A DNA stretch of 5,249 bases from Actinomycetes bacterium (GTDB lineage Bacteria > Actinomycetota > Acidimicrobiia > Acidimicrobiales > UBA8190), in NCBI GenBank assembly GCA_021779775.1, contig JAJYAB010000157.1, positions 1 through 5,249 of the forward strand. Reading direction: 5' to 3'. Every line of letters begins with the position of its first letter. Within the stretch, counting starts at the first letter, position 1. The position numbers were made by a program, and so were the translations under genes. Below are positions 5,171 through 5,249 of the stretch, one piece after another. The notes below the pieces were generated by a model. It saw only the letters and a program-made list of their open reading frames with translations, searched no databases and was not told the DNA's origin.

Positions 5171-5249
5171 CTCCCCATAGACGGCCACTGAATCTCCCCG
5201 CGGACGGACACGAGAAGTCCCCGCGGACGGCCATCAGATCTCCCCGCGG
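5171..5249. repeat. Tandem repeat with exact 23-bp period, running off the right edge
   Basis: Copies begin at 5171, 5194, 5217 and 5240 (the last is partial). The core is CTCCCCGCGGACGG followed by a 9-nt variable part (CCACTGAAT, ACACGAGAA, CCATCAGAT). The first copy has CATAG in place of CGCGG, and the third starts with G. A degenerate piece ending GGCGGCCATGTGAAA (5156-5170) may be a fourth full unit. No gene is present between 5085 and 5249. Repeats of about this size are found at the ends of IS21-family elements, where the transposase binds, and as iterons of plasmid origins. The sequence beyond the edge would decide. Confidence 0.75.

Noticed and set aside
5171..5249. CRISPR array
   Set aside because: The 23-bp period is far too short to include a repeat plus a spacer of about 30 bp; these are plain tandem repeats.

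Overview
This window looks like an accessory segment of a high-GC Gram-positive genome, most likely from an Actinomycetota member. The third codon positions are GC-rich, GTG and TTG starts are used, and one gene appears to be transcribed without a leader. No gene here identifies a species. I saw no tRNA, rRNA or CRISPR array.

Layout. The left edge (1-637) lies on the minus strand. It holds the first codons of a gene that may belong to the DUF3565 family, and before it a 5'-truncated fragment carrying the two C-terminal CBS domains of a ClC-type chloride channel. The reading frame is cut by a stop just where the membrane part should begin, so this looks like the old chromosome backbone broken at an island junction. 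From about 640 onward all the genes are on the plus strand.

The central part consists of two complete antitoxin-toxin pairs of the AbiE/Men (type IV, nucleotidyltransferase) kind. Pair 1 is a 353-residue AbiEi-like regulator (724-1785) that overlaps by 14 nt a 294-residue nucleotidyltransferase (TTG start at 1772, ending at 2656). A hairpin follows. Pair 2 is a 260-residue classical AbiEi protein with an N-terminal winged helix (GTG at 3337, ending at 4119). It overlaps by 4 nt (ATGA) a 322-residue AbiEii nucleotidyltransferase (4116-5084) that ends in an unusual Cys/His-rich tail. The two pairs belong to different subfamilies, so they are probably not a simple local duplication. Each has its own promoter with an inverted repeat suitable for an autorepressor. 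The one in front of pair 2 is a 39-bp near-palindrome covering the -10 box and the start codon.

Between the pairs lies a small, extremely acidic protein of unknown function (2831-3121), whose open frame continues upstream without a recognisable start. The right edge (5171-5249) is a tandem repeat with an exact 23-bp period that runs off the window. It resembles the multi-repeat end of an IS21-like element or a set of iterons.

Inferred joint function: in each pair the first protein would repress the operon and neutralise the second. The second would transfer nucleotides to an RNA target (tRNA in the characterised MenT toxins) and stop growth, for example during phage infection. The broken channel gene on the left and the repeats on the right suggest that the block arrived by horizontal transfer.
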